The notes: generated by a model not told the origin, from the sequence alone. DNA of 64,000 nucleotides from Solimonas marina (GCF_012241385.1 NZ_JAAVXB010000009.1:62001-126000), one strand, 5' to 3'. Positions 16,287-25,563 are shown, counted from the stretch's first letter. Program-made: numbers and translations.

Positions 16287-17819
16287 TCAGGGCGCGCGGC
16301 GGAGCAGCGCGACGCCTCCGCGTTGAAACTCGGTGCTCCACTCGACACCGGGCAGCGCGTCATGCAGCGCGGCCAGCTTGTCGATGCGCGCGAATACCAG
16401 GGTTCCGGGCGCCGGCAATCCGGACGGTGTCGGCGCGCCGCGGTAAACGCTGAAACTCGGCAGGTGGGTGCGATAGCTCACGGTCGGCAGCCGGAGATCG
16501 CGCGCGCGAAGTGCCGCGTCGCGAGTCGGCTCCTGATAGGCGCGCGCGAAGCGCGGTGCGGCGACACCCCAGATCAGCCCCGCCTGAAGGCCGGCGATCA
16601 GCAGCAGTGCCAGCGGCCAGCGCCGCGGCGCGACGGCGATCGCGCCGAGTGCGATCAGTACCGCCAGACCCGCGAATCGCGCGTACGCGATGTCGAACTG
16701 CGGCGCCGCAAGCGTCAGCACGCCGAACTCGTAGGCGCGATGCGTCTGCGCGGCAATCCGTGGCAGAGCCCAGGGCAGGGCGGCGAGCAGTACGAGTAAC
16801 AGCAGTGCCGGCAGTAAGGCGAGGCGGCGCCAGCGGACCTGACGATGGTGCCGGCCGATCAACACGAACAACGGCGTGGCGCCGTAGAGCAGGTAATGCG
16901 GCAACTGCGTGGCCGAGAACGAAAACAGCAACAGAACCACGACGAACCAGATCAGGCCATAACGGTCGAAGGTATCGTGGCCGTCTTGTGGCCACAGCGC
17001 GGCGCGCAGCACGCCGGTGAACGGCAGCACGATGACGGGTAGCGCTGCCAGATAGAACCACCAGTGGCCGCCGTGATGCTGCATCGTGTCTTCGTAGCGG
17101 CCGACGTTATGGTCGAGCAGAAAATGGCGTAGGAACGTGCCGCCGTCCTGGTGCAGGGACAAGGTCACCCACGGGGCGACGACTGCTGCGATCAGCAGCC
17201 AGCCGAGCGGATCGAGCACGGCGCGCCACCACAGGCGCATCCGGCCCTGCGAGGCAAAGAAGATCAGCGAGGCGGCGCCGGGGATCGCCAGTGCCACCGG
17301 CCCTTTGGCGAGCAGGCCGAGGCCGATTGCCAGATAGACGCGCATCAGCAGCCGGCGGCGTGGCCGCTCGTACCAGCGGAAGATGTCGAGGCCGGCCGAC
17401 GCGATCAGCAGATTGAGCAGCGCATCGGCTGTCGCCGCATGGCCGACGATGCTGCTCATCAGGCCCAGCGACACAGCACCGGCCGCAACCAGCGCTTCAC
17501 CGCGTTCGTGTTCGCGCTCGCGGACGAAGCCGTAGATCAGCCACATCCACAATGTCGCGCAGAGAATCGACGGCAGGCGAAACGCCAGTTCGTGACGGCC
17601 GAGCAGATGCACGCTGATGCCCTGCAGCCAGTAGGTCAGCATCGGCTTGTCGTAGCGCGGGGCGTCGTCGAGCGTGGTCGAGATGTAGTTGCCGCTGTCG
17701 AGCATCTCCAGCGTCGCCTCGCTGAACGCGCCCTCGTCGAGATCGAATAGCGGCACATTCCAGGCTCCGAGCAGGAAGCCCAGGGCCGCAAACAGCAACA
17801 GGCAGCCGCGCTCAGTCAT
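16287..17819 (-). CDS. ArnT/PMT-like integral membrane glycosyltransferase (GT39/GT83 type)
   Basis: 510 residues with 10-12 predicted membrane helices. The catalytic acidic motif of polyprenyl-phosphate-sugar transferases is in the first periplasmic loop: DLDEGAFSEATLEM (26-39), followed by YISTTLDDAPRYDKPMLTYW, as in ArnT and PMT enzymes. It should take a sugar from undecaprenyl-phosphate and attach it to a lipid or protein on the periplasmic side. The start overlaps the stop of the GT2 gene by 8 bases. No arnBCADEF set accompanies it, so aminoarabinose is not indicated. Confidence 0.88.
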   Translation of the reverse strand: MTERGCLLLFAALGFLLGAWNVPLFDLDEGAFSEATLEMLDSGNYISTTLDDAPRYDKPMLTYWLQGISVHLLGRHELAFRLPSILCATLWMWLIYGFVREREHERGEALVAAGAVSLGLMSSIVGHAATADALLNLLIASAGLDIFRWYERPRRRLLMRVYLAIGLGLLAKGPVALAIPGAASLIFFASQGRMRLWWRAVLDPLGWLLIAAVVAPWVTLSLHQDGGTFLRHFLLDHNVGRYEDTMQHHGGHWWFYLAALPVIVLPFTGVLRAALWPQDGHDTFDRYGLIWFVVVLLLFSFSATQLPHYLLYGATPLFVLIGRHHRQVRWRRLALLPALLLLVLLAALPWALPRIAAQTHRAYEFGVLTLAAPQFDIAYARFAGLAVLIALGAIAVAPRRWPLALLLIAGLQAGLIWGVAAPRFARAYQEPTRDAALRARDLRLPTVSYRTHLPSFSVYRGAPTPSGLPAPGTLVFARIDKLAALHDALPGVEWSTEFQRGGVALLRRAP

Positions 17820-18831
17820 GCGTGCGCATCCAGTCGGCATCCGTCGCCAGCGGCCGGCGCGCGTCGATCGTCAGCCGCGGCTGATGCAGGATGCGCGTCA
17901 TGATTTCGGCGAGGATGCCGGTGGTGACGAACTGCGCGGCGAACATCAACAGCAGGATCGCGATGAAGAACAGTGGCCGGCCGCCGATGTCGTGACCGAG
18001 TACGAATTTGACGAAGGCCAGATGCAGCATCGCGATGCTGCCGAGCGCGCCCAGCGCCAGGCCGATCGCACCGAAGAAGTGGCCGGGGCGGGCCTGGAAG
18101 CGCAGAAAGAAGAACGCCGTCAGCAGATCGAGCATCACGCGGAAGGTCCGCGACAGTCCGTAGTTCGACCTGCCGTGTAATCGCGGATGGTGGCAGACCG
18201 GCGTTTCGCCGATGCGCTCTGGTGACGTGACCATGGCCACCCAGACCGGAATCAGACGGTGCATTTCGCCGTACAGGCGTACGCCGGTGATCACGTCGCG
18301 GCGCATCAGCTTCAGACTGCAGCCGTAATCATGCAGTCGCACGCCGGTGACGCGCGCGATCACGCGGTTGGCGATGCGCGACGGCAGCTTGCGCGATAAC
18401 CAGTGATCCTTGCGATCGGCGCGCAGCCCGCAGAGCAGATCGAGATCGCGCGCGTACAGTTCGTCGATCATTCGCACAATGTCATACGGATCGTTCTGCA
18501 GATCGCCATCGATCGTCGCGATCAGCTCGCCGCGCGCCGCATCGATGCCGGCCTGCATCGCCGCCGTCTGGCCGCGGTTACGGGCGTGTCGGAGCCGACG
18601 GACGTGCCGACCGTAACGGGCGCTTTCGGCATCGATGCGCACCGCGCTGTCGTCACGACTGCCATCGTCGACCAGCAACAGCTCCCAGTCGCCGCCGTAG
18701 GTGGCCAGCGCCTCGTGAATACGCGCCACAAGCGGCGCGATGTTGTCGGCTTCGTTGTAGATCGGCACGACGATCGACAGCGACGGCGGCCGCGCAACGG
18801 CGACACCGGGCTCAGCATGCGAGGGCATCAT
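17812..18831 (-). CDS. GT2 polyprenyl-phosphate glycosyltransferase (ArnC/GtrB/DPM1-like)
   Basis: 339 residues. Starts with SLSIVVPIYNEADNI; LLVDDGSRDDS and the metal-binding IDGDLQNDP are typical of the DPM1/GtrB/ArnC branch of GT2. Two C-terminal membrane helices (~230-300) hold it on the inner leaflet. It likely makes the undecaprenyl-phosphate-sugar donor used by the next gene product. The 5' end overlaps the flippase-like gene by 20 bases; two adjacent ATG codons (18831 and 18828) are possible starts. Confidence 0.9.
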   Translation of the reverse strand: MMPSHAEPGVAVARPPSLSIVVPIYNEADNIAPLVARIHEALATYGGDWELLLVDDGSRDDSAVRIDAESARYGRHVRRLRHARNRGQTAAMQAGIDAARGELIATIDGDLQNDPYDIVRMIDELYARDLDLLCGLRADRKDHWLSRKLPSRIANRVIARVTGVRLHDYGCSLKLMRRDVITGVRLYGEMHRLIPVWVAMVTSPERIGETPVCHHPRLHGRSNYGLSRTFRVMLDLLTAFFFLRFQARPGHFFGAIGLALGALGSIAMLHLAFVKFVLGHDIGGRPLFFIAILLLMFAAQFVTTGILAEIMTRILHQPRLTIDARRPLATDADWMRTHD

Positions 18832-19765
18832 GGCGATTCAAGACCGGCAGTTCGGGCAGCGACAGCAGCACCGTGCCGAGCGTGGTGCCGATGATCAGCA
18901 GGTGCAGGGTGACGGCGGCGGCGACGGCCTGTCCGGCGGCGGACATCCCGAGGACGACGCCGGCTTCGAAGGTGCCGGCGCCGCCGGGTGCGTGGATCGG
19001 CAGCAAGGTACTGGCGTCGCCGCCGATCGCGCCGAGCAGCGCAACGGCTGATCCAGTGCCGGCAATGGTCCGCAGGACGATCGCGAATCCTGCCAGCTTG
19101 AGCGTCCACGCCGACCAGCTGAGCGCCAGTTCGCGCAGCAGCGCCGGCGACGACGGCGGCACCGCGGTCAGCGCCTGACGCCAGTGCGACAGCGGCGTCG
19201 CGTCGGCTTGCTGCAGGCGGCGGCGAACGATGAAGGCGAGCAGCGGCATACTCGCAGCGGCGCCCATCGCCAGCATGATCAGCCCCGCCGCGGTTGCGCC
19301 TTGATCGCGTTGCATGAGGGCCAGCAGCGCCAGCACCGCGACACAATGCAGATCCAGCAGGCGTAGCCACAGCAGCAGTCCGGTAGCGCGCGGCCAGGCC
19401 AGCCCGAGACGGCGCCGCAAGAGCCACGGCAAGGCGGCTTCGCCGACGCGTGCCGGCAACAGCAGATTGCAGGCATTGTGCAGCCACAGCAGACGCAAGC
19501 TCACCAGATAGGCGCCGGCGGGGATGTCCGGACAGCTGGTGTAGAGGCGCAGTGCGCGCAGTAGCCAGCTGCTCAGTGATGTGGCGAGAAAGCTCGCCAG
19601 CAGCCACGACGGCAGGTCCACCCACAGGTTCAATAATGGGCGCCAACCGCAGCACCATTCGATCGCGGCACCGTAGGCGGCGAACGTCAGCAGCAGGATC
19701 AGCGCGGTACGCAGGCGGGTGGAAATCGACAAGCGAATACGGGCGACGACGGGCGATCCGGTCAC
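18812..19765 (-). CDS. Lysylphosphatidylglycerol synthase TM-region / flippase-like membrane protein
   Basis: 317 residues with about eight hydrophobic segments and a family pattern seen in the AglD/LPG-synthase membrane domain (UPF0104): NLLLPARVGEAALPWLLRRR around residue 100 and LLPIHAPGGAGTFEAG near 260. There is no soluble tRNA-dependent synthase domain. In glycosyltransferase operons such proteins are thought to flip or channel the lipid-linked sugar. It is the first gene of the four-gene operon flippase-GT2-GT39-PAP2. Confidence 0.82.
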   Translation of the reverse strand: MTGSPVVARIRLSISTRLRTALILLLTFAAYGAAIEWCCGWRPLLNLWVDLPSWLLASFLATSLSSWLLRALRLYTSCPDIPAGAYLVSLRLLWLHNACNLLLPARVGEAALPWLLRRRLGLAWPRATGLLLWLRLLDLHCVAVLALLALMQRDQGATAAGLIMLAMGAAASMPLLAFIVRRRLQQADATPLSHWRQALTAVPPSSPALLRELALSWSAWTLKLAGFAIVLRTIAGTGSAVALLGAIGGDASTLLPIHAPGGAGTFEAGVVLGMSAAGQAVAAAVTLHLLIIGTTLGTVLLSLPELPVLNRHDALAC

Positions 19766-19887
19766 TCTAGGAACCGGGCGTGACAGTGTGGCGACAGCGC
19801 CTTGCGCTTATGCTTGACGGTCAGGCGGGTGTGGCGCATGCCGTGCCGGCGCCCGCGTCAAAACCCTGACAAGCTTACGGAGACTCG

Positions 19888-22023
19888 ATGAAAACCTCCG
19901 CTTCGCTGGCCCTGACGGCCGGCCTGATGATGAGTGCCGGCGATGCGCTGGCCGATTCCGATTCGAAACTGGCGAGCCAGCCGTTCGTGCGGCCGAGCAG
20001 CCTGCCGTACGCGCTGCCGCCGTTCGATCGCATCGGTGATGGCGACTATGAACCGGCCTTCGTCGCCGGCATGGCCGAGCAGCGACGCGAAGTCGACGCG
20101 ATCGCGCATGATCCCGCGGCGCCGAGCTTCGACAACACCATCGTCGCGCTCGAACGATCCGGCACTTTGCTCAACCGTGTCTCGGCGGTGTTCTTCAATC
20201 TGGCGGCGTCGAACACCAACGATGCCATTGACGCCTTGCAGGCGCGCATGGCGCCGCAGCTGGCCGCGCATCGCGATGCGATCTTTCTTGATCCGCGGCT
20301 CTACGCGCGCGTGCAAGCGCTGTACAACACGCGACGCCTGCTCGAACTCGACGCCGAATCCGCACGTCTGCTCGAGCGCTATCACACGATGTTCGTGCGT
20401 GCCGGGGCTGAACTGGCGGATGCGCAGAAGGCCGAGCTGCGCCAGATCAATGCGCAGCTTTCGGAATTGCACACCCAGTTCAGTCAGAACCTGCTGAAGG
20501 ACACCAATGCCGCGGCCGTCGTCGTCGACGAGCGCATCGAACTCGACGGTCTGAGTGACGCCGAGATCGCCGCAGCTGCCGCGGCTGCGCAGCAGCGCGG
20601 TCTCGATGGCAAATATGTCATCACGCTGATGAACACCAGCGGCCAGCCGCCGTTGGCTGATCTGAAGAATCGCGCGGTCCGTGAACGCGTCTACCGTGCT
20701 TCCATCACCCGTGGCGCCAACGGCAACGCATTCGACAATCGCGCCATCATCCTGCAGATCGTCGGACTGACCGCGCGGCGCGCCGAGCTGCTCGGCTATG
20801 CCAGCCACGCCGCGTACGTTCTGGACGACGAGACGGCGCGGACGCCGGCAGCCGTCAATGCGATGCTCGGCCAATTGGCGCCGGCGGCGGTGGCCAATGC
20901 ACGACGCGAGATGGCCGACATGCAGCAGCTGGTCGATGCCGAAGGCGGCACGTTCGAGCTGGCGGCCTGGGACTGGGCGTACTACGCCGAGAAGCTGCGC
21001 AAGGCCCGCTACGACTTCGACGAGTCGCAGATGAAGCCGTATCTGGAGATGGATCGTGTGCTGCGCGACGGCGTGTTCTATGCGGCGCAGCGCCTGTACG
21101 GGCTGAGCTTCAGCGAGCGCAAGGATCTGCCGGTCTATCACCCCGACGTCCGCGTCTTCGAGGTGTTCAATGAAGACGGCTCGCCGCTCGGCCTGTTTCT
21201 CGCCGATTTCTACAAGCGTGACGCCAAGCGTGGTGGCGCGTGGATGAGCGAATTCGTTTCGCAATCGGGCCTGTTTGGAACCCGGCCGGTGGTCGTCAAC
21301 AACCTCAACGTGCCGAAGCCGCCGGACGGCGAACCGACGCTGCTGAGCTTCGACGAGGTGACGACGATGTTCCACGAGTTCGGCCACGCGCTGCATGGCT
21401 TGTTCTCGGACGTGAAGTATCCGCTGTTCACCGGGACGTCGGTGCCCCGCGATTTCGTCGAATATCCGTCTCAGCTCAATGAAATGTGGGCGACCGATCC
21501 CGAGGTGCTGCGCCACTATGCGCGTCATCATCGCAGCGGCGAGCCGATGCCGGCGGCGCTGCTCGACAAGGTCCTGGCGGCACAGAAATTCAACCAGGGC
21601 TTCGCGACCACCGAATATCTCGGTGCAGCGCTGCTCGACCAGCAGTGGTATCAGCAAGCGGCGGGACCGGTGACGATCGACGATGTCGAGGCTTTCGAAA
21701 CGCAGGCGCTGCAGCAGGCCGGCGTAGCGCTGGCGCAGGTGCCACCGCGCTATCGCAGCAGCTACTTCGCGCATGTCTTCACCGGTGGCTATGACGCGGG
21801 CTATTACGCCTACATCTGGAGTGAGGTGCTCGACGCAGACACGGCGCAGTGGTTCCGCGCCGAGGGCGGCGCGAAGCGCGAGAGCGGCGAGCGATTCCGC
21901 CGCATGGTGCTCGCGCGCGGCGGCAGCGCCGACGCGATCGGCCTGTTTCGCGCGTTCATCGGCCACGACCCGCAGATCGGGCCGTTGCTCGAACGTCGGG
22001 GACTGGCCGAGCCGGGGCGCTGA
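19888..22023 (+). CDS. dcp: M3-family zinc peptidase, peptidyl-dipeptidase Dcp-like
   Basis: 711 residues with a signal peptide (cleavage near GDALADS), so probably periplasmic. The zinc motif HEFGH is at 496-500 with the third ligand in EYPSQLNEMW about 25 residues later; HVFTGGYDAGYYAYIW near 640 is the conserved substrate-binding Gly/Tyr segment. Dcp releases C-terminal dipeptides, but oligopeptidase activity cannot be excluded. GGAG lies eight bases before the ATG. It is a single-gene unit, divergent from the glycolipid operon. Confidence 0.93.
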   Translation: MKTSASLALTAGLMMSAGDALADSDSKLASQPFVRPSSLPYALPPFDRIGDGDYEPAFVAGMAEQRREVDAIAHDPAAPSFDNTIVALERSGTLLNRVSAVFFNLAASNTNDAIDALQARMAPQLAAHRDAIFLDPRLYARVQALYNTRRLLELDAESARLLERYHTMFVRAGAELADAQKAELRQINAQLSELHTQFSQNLLKDTNAAAVVVDERIELDGLSDAEIAAAAAAAQQRGLDGKYVITLMNTSGQPPLADLKNRAVRERVYRASITRGANGNAFDNRAIILQIVGLTARRAELLGYASHAAYVLDDETARTPAAVNAMLGQLAPAAVANARREMADMQQLVDAEGGTFELAAWDWAYYAEKLRKARYDFDESQMKPYLEMDRVLRDGVFYAAQRLYGLSFSERKDLPVYHPDVRVFEVFNEDGSPLGLFLADFYKRDAKRGGAWMSEFVSQSGLFGTRPVVVNNLNVPKPPDGEPTLLSFDEVTTMFHEFGHALHGLFSDVKYPLFTGTSVPRDFVEYPSQLNEMWATDPEVLRHYARHHRSGEPMPAALLDKVLAAQKFNQGFATTEYLGAALLDQQWYQQAAGPVTIDDVEAFETQALQQAGVALAQVPPRYRSSYFAHVFTGGYDAGYYAYIWSEVLDADTAQWFRAEGGAKRESGERFRRMVLARGGSADAIGLFRAFIGHDPQIGPLLERRGLAEPGR

Positions 22024-22033
22024 GCCGGCCGCG

Positions 22034-22069
22034 ACAAAAAAGAAGGGCCGCTCAGGGTAGCGGCCCTTC
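22034..22069 (-). terminator. Terminator for the CILP-like lipoprotein gene (probably bidirectional)
   Basis: An 11-bp stem GAAGGGCCGCT (22042-22052) with AGCGGCCCTTC (22059-22069) has, on the minus strand, a following run of T (complement of 22036-22041). It sits between the convergent Dcp and lipoprotein genes; the plus-strand side has only a weak TTCATT tail. Confidence 0.85.
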
Positions 22070-22091
22070 TTCATTCAGCCATGCAACGCGT

Positions 22092-23747
22092 TCAGCGCGA
22101 GTAGTACTTGCGCAGCACGTAGGACTCGGCGATCGCCGGGCGTGCCTGCCGCTTGCTCGCTGCCGCAGTCACAGCGTTTGCACTCGGCAACGTCTCGCTG
22201 TCGCTGAACTGCTGCACGACCGTGGTTGTGACCGTACCGTCGTCGGCGACGATGAGGTCGAACACGTGCCAGTACGGCGCGCTCGGATCGCCACTGGCGG
22301 CGTCCGGTGAGAACACCCGCACCTGGCCCTGGAGGTTCAGCTCCACACGTGCCGGCGACGCTGCGATCGTCGAACTGCCGGCGTACAGATTGACGTAATA
22401 GTGATAAGTGCCGGGCAGCGGGAAGCGCGGAATCGTGATGATTTCCGGACCGAAGCTTTGCGTGTCGTCGACGTCCAGCGAGATCAGCGTGCCATCGATG
22501 ATTTCCGACTTGTTCCCGTAGTAGATGTGGAACATGCCGTCACTGCCGTCGACGTCGGATGGGCCGGTCAGGTGGCTGTCGAGATCGCGTGGATTCTCGC
22601 CCCAGGTCAGCTTGATCGTCGCCGCGCTCGGCGCCAGGATCAGACACTGTTGCAGCGTCTGGTCGCTGTCGCCGGTTTCGACCGTGATCGTCTGGCTTTG
22701 CGTGCTCGATGTGCCCGAAATCAACACCTGCGAATTCACTCGCGCCGCCACACTGAAGTTGCCGTCGGCATCCGATCGGGTGGTTGCCGAGCCGTTGTAG
22801 TCCTGGCCGAAGCTGCTGACGCTGACGTCGCTGAGCATCTGCCCGTCGGCGTCTTGCACGCAGCCGCTGATATTGACGGTGTTGTAGACCTGATCGGCGT
22901 TCCAGGTCGTGAAGTGGCTGACGGTGCCGACGTACGCCCAGCCGGCGTCGGTCTGGGTCAGCGTGGCCGTGCCTTCCTCGACCCAGTAGCCACTGCTCTC
23001 ATCGAAGTAGTAGAGCGGGATCGTTGCCGCAGCACTGCCGGGGTCGACCGAGGCGGCGAGCGGAATGCGCAGCGTCGCACTCGCACCGTCAGCCAGTTGC
23101 AGGGCCTGACCGTCGGCATCCGTGAAGGACGCATCGAGCGCGCCGAACGACTCGATCTGCTGTACACCGCCGCCGGCCGTATCGACCGTCTGGTAGTCGC
23201 CCGGCATGACGCTGGCGTCGGCACTCGGATCGATGACCGTCACATTGGCGCTGACGTTGCCGCTCGGCGCCTGGCCGTCGGCATCGACGAACGCATTGGC
23301 CGGCAGGCTGACGACATTCATGCCGCCGATGCTGAGATCAGAGGCTGCGGTCGGGTCGAAGTCACTGCTCAGCTGCGCCGGCAGCAGACGCTCGTCGACC
23401 GAGATGGTGGCGTTTTCCGATGGGATCGGAAGGTTCTTCGACTGCGCACCGAAACCCGGCGAGCGTGCGGTCAATACCAGGCGATTCGTGCGATCAGAGC
23501 CCTGCAGCGTATAGCTTCCGTCGTCGCTGGTCTGCGTTTGCGCGACGACGTGTGGGGCGCCGTCCTGCAGGGTCGACAGGATCACCGTGGCACCGGTCAG
23601 CGGCTCGCCCGAGTAGTAGTTACTGATCGTGCCGTTGATCGTGTATTTCTGTTGCGTCGGCGTACCGCCGTCGTTGCCACCGGAACCTCCACCGCAGGCG
23701 GTCAATATGCCGCCCAACAGCAGGATTCCCAGAACTTTCATGTTCAT
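22092..23747 (-). CDS. Large surface/periplasmic lipoprotein with carboxypeptidase-regulatory-like and CILP/YfaP-type domains
   Basis: 551 residues; lipobox ILTAC with C18, followed by a Gly/Ser linker. AAGGAG precedes the ATG. Residues ~35-110 form a carboxypeptidase-regulatory-like beta-sandwich (GTISNYYSGEPLTGATVIL). The middle region carries the CILP/FAM171-type pattern: LPANAFVDADGQAPSG, VTVIDPSADASVMPGDY, ESFGALDASFTDADG and IPLYYFDESSGYWVEEG. A second regulatory-like domain follows (~290-360). The C-terminal ~150 residues resemble DUF2135/YfaP with KLTWGENPRDLDSHLTGP. No catalytic residues are obvious; adhesion or matrix binding is a guess. Confidence 0.82.
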   Translation of the reverse strand: MNMKVLGILLLGGILTACGGGSGGNDGGTPTQQKYTINGTISNYYSGEPLTGATVILSTLQDGAPHVVAQTQTSDDGSYTLQGSDRTNRLVLTARSPGFGAQSKNLPIPSENATISVDERLLPAQLSSDFDPTAASDLSIGGMNVVSLPANAFVDADGQAPSGNVSANVTVIDPSADASVMPGDYQTVDTAGGGVQQIESFGALDASFTDADGQALQLADGASATLRIPLAASVDPGSAAATIPLYYFDESSGYWVEEGTATLTQTDAGWAYVGTVSHFTTWNADQVYNTVNISGCVQDADGQMLSDVSVSSFGQDYNGSATTRSDADGNFSVAARVNSQVLISGTSSTQSQTITVETGDSDQTLQQCLILAPSAATIKLTWGENPRDLDSHLTGPSDVDGSDGMFHIYYGNKSEIIDGTLISLDVDDTQSFGPEIITIPRFPLPGTYHYYVNLYAGSSTIAASPARVELNLQGQVRVFSPDAASGDPSAPYWHVFDLIVADDGTVTTTVVQQFSDSETLPSANAVTAAASKRQARPAIAESYVLRKYYSR

Positions 23748-24094
23748 GGACTGCTCCTTGCTTCATTGCGTATCGGATGGATGCACGGCGCCGGGAAATG
23801 GAAACCTCGTCAGCGTTGCGCGGTGTGCGTTCGCGCGACGCCCCTGAAGACGAGAAATGGCGCCTGAGTGTTCGTCCCCCTCTTTGCGAACAATCAGCCG
23901 TTCGAGCCTAGGTAATTAACGCGGCATCGAACAGCGCACCAGCGTCGTTTTGGCCGCACAAACTTGCGCTAGGTCACAAAACCGGTACGAAAACGGTCGA
24001 TGACGGGCCACGGCGACGCGGCCGAGCTGCAAATCCGCAGGGTCGCCACTTGCCGCACAATCGCCGCCATCACATGACGAGCAGGATATCGACG
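23748..24094. other. 347-base intergenic region with inverted repeat
   Basis: Divergent gap between the lipoprotein and thioesterase genes. It must hold both promoters. The only clear structure is TGTTCG (23869-23874) and CGAACA (23887-23892) around 12 bases, a perfect 6-bp palindrome pair about 120 bases before the lipoprotein start, which could be an operator. An AT-rich patch, CTAGGTAATTAACG, lies at about 23909-23922. No RNA gene or convincing small frame is seen. Confidence 0.4.
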
Positions 24095-24889
24095 ATGCGT
24101 TTTTCGCAGGTGCTGGAAGCGATGACGGGCGAGGGCGGCACCTGGCGTGCGCCAGTGAGTGAGACCTGGACGCAGGGACGGACGCTGTTCGGCGGCCTGC
24201 AGGCGGCGCTGGCCTGGCGCGCGATGCGCGATCTGGTCGGCGCGGACGCGCCGCTGCGAACCTTGCAGACGACGTTCATCGCGCCGGTGCCGGCGGGTGA
24301 GGTGCGCGTCACGGCACGGGTTCTGCGTCGCGGCAAGTCGGCGACGCATGTCGAGGCCCAGTTATTCGACGGTGAGCAACTGGCCTGTGCGGTGCTCGGG
24401 GTGTTCGGACTGCCGCGCGAATCGGTGATTCGCATCGAGCCGACGCATCCGCAAGATCTGCCGGCTACGGATTCGCTGCGCGAGATGCCGTATCTGGACG
24501 GGCGCACGCCGGCTTTCACCCAGCATCTGGCGTTTCGCTGGGCGCATGGCAAGTTGCCGTTTCAGGGCGGCGCCGAGGCGCGCACCCAGATCTATGTGCG
24601 ATTGCGCGATGAAACCGTCGCGAGCGGCGAAGCGCAATTGATCGCGTTGGCCGATTCGATTCCGTCACCGGGGCTGTCGGTGCTGAGCCGTCCGGCGATG
24701 GCCAGCTCGATGACGTGGACGCTGGAGCTGCTGGGTGGCGACTACGATGCCCGGCCCGACGCCTGGTGGCTGATGGATGCGGAAGTCACCGCCGCGCGTG
24801 ATGGCTATTTGAGCCAGACAGCGACGCTGTGGAGCGCGGATGGCCGCGCCGTCGCACTGAGCCGGCAAAGCGTCGTCGCATTCGGCTGA
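24095..24889 (+). CDS. Acyl-CoA thioesterase-like protein (tandem hotdog, TesB-like)
   Basis: 264 residues from the ATG at 24095 with AGGA ahead. Two hotdog domains in tandem: LFGGLQAALAWRAM (~30-43) and LRTLQTTFIAPVPAG with the VEAQLFDG strand in the first; SSMTWTLELL and WWLMDAEVTAARDGY in the second, where Asp-containing WLMDAE resembles TesB-type proteins. It would hydrolyse acyl-CoA in the cytosol. Earlier in-frame starts at 24074 and 24050 add residues without family character. Confidence 0.83.
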   Translation: MRFSQVLEAMTGEGGTWRAPVSETWTQGRTLFGGLQAALAWRAMRDLVGADAPLRTLQTTFIAPVPAGEVRVTARVLRRGKSATHVEAQLFDGEQLACAVLGVFGLPRESVIRIEPTHPQDLPATDSLREMPYLDGRTPAFTQHLAFRWAHGKLPFQGGAEARTQIYVRLRDETVASGEAQLIALADSIPSPGLSVLSRPAMASSMTWTLELLGGDYDARPDAWWLMDAEVTAARDGYLSQTATLWSADGRAVALSRQSVVAFG

Positions 24890-24904
24890 CGATCGCCGCT
24901 GCCT

Positions 24905-24944
24905 GGGTGGTGGTGCCGGCAGTGCCGAGCCGGCGCCACCACCC
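24905..24944. terminator. Long hairpin between convergent genes
   Basis: A 16-bp stem, GGGTGGTGGTGCCGGC (24905-24920) with 24929-24944, has one G-T mismatch and an 8-base loop. It lies between the ends of the thioesterase gene (plus) and a small lipoprotein gene (minus). No T run follows on either strand, so termination efficiency is uncertain. Confidence 0.5.
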
Positions 24945-24948
24945 ATCA

Positions 24949-25209
24949 TCAGAGCCCGGTCGAGGCTGGGCGCATCTGGCTGAAGTCGTTGACGGCGTCC
25001 TTGCAGCCGCGCACGAAATCCGGGCCGTAGTGCTTGTTGTCACAAGGCTTGTCGCTTTCCAGCGCGCCGCGCATCGCCCATTGATATCCCTCTTCGTGTG
25101 TCATGCAGCTGCCGCTGCAGGGCGGTGGCGGCGGAACCTGCGGAGCACTGGCGCAGGCGCCGAGCAGGCTGAGGGTCAGGGCGATGGCAAACAGGCGGAT
25201 ATGATTCAT
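24949..25209 (-). CDS. Small lipoprotein, function unknown
   Basis: 86 residues from the ATG at 25209. Lipoprotein signal ending LLGAC (C19), then a proline run (QVPPPPP) and four cysteines: CSGSC, KPC and RGC, which could form two disulfides. The C-terminal part, EGYQWAMRGALESDKPCDN and FVRGCKDAVNDF, reads like a small helical fold conserved in gammaproteobacterial lipoproteins, but I do not recognise the family. Starting further upstream would bury the signal peptide. Confidence 0.72.
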   Translation of the reverse strand: MNHIRLFAIALTLSLLGACASAPQVPPPPPCSGSCMTHEEGYQWAMRGALESDKPCDNKHYGPDFVRGCKDAVNDFSQMRPASTGL

Positions 25210-25347
25210 GGCGCGATGCGTGGCGGACCCCGGGGGGAGTGGCTGATCCGCACTCATTATCGTCGATCGTCGGCGCAATGCGAGTTCAGGGGTAATTCAT
25301 AGCGGCGCGTCGATAGTGAGGTCGTTGTCATCAGCAAGGAGTGCGAG

Positions 25348-25563
25348 ATGAACAGCGATACGCTCAAGGGTCAGTGGAAGCAGTTGCGCGCGCATGCCAA
25401 GGCGGCATGGGCACGGCTGACGGATGACGAAGCCCTGCGCATCGAAGGCCGCTTATTGCGGTTTTCCGGGGCATTCGAGTCGCGTTACGGCGCGATACGG
25501 GATGCCGCGCAATGTCAGGTGGAGCGCTTGCTCACGGCTACCCGGCCACCATCCTGGCACTAG
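25348..25563 (+). CDS. CsbD-family stress protein (short)
   Basis: 71 residues, AAGGAG ahead of the ATG. MNSDTLKGQWKQLRAHAKAAWARLTDDE matches the start of CsbD proteins (first 20: NSDTLKGQWKQLRAHAKAAW), with a Trp and the LKGQWKQ signature. The second half (GAFESRYGAIRDAAQCQVE) is diverged. CsbD-like proteins are general-stress proteins of unknown mechanism. Followed 48 bases later by a DUF1328 gene, a frequent partner in stress loci. Confidence 0.8.
   Translation: MNSDTLKGQWKQLRAHAKAAWARLTDDEALRIEGRLLRFSGAFESRYGAIRDAAQCQVERLLTATRPPSWH

Noticed and set aside
16287-17819. Calling the membrane glycosyltransferase ArnT for aminoarabinose
   Set aside because: No arn biosynthesis genes are present and the similarity is to the fold only.
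19858-22074. A 738-codon open frame antisense to the Dcp-like peptidase
   Set aside because: It mirrors a clear M3 peptidase codon-for-codon, is Arg/Val/Asp-rich and has no recognisable domain; such shadows are common in high-GC DNA.
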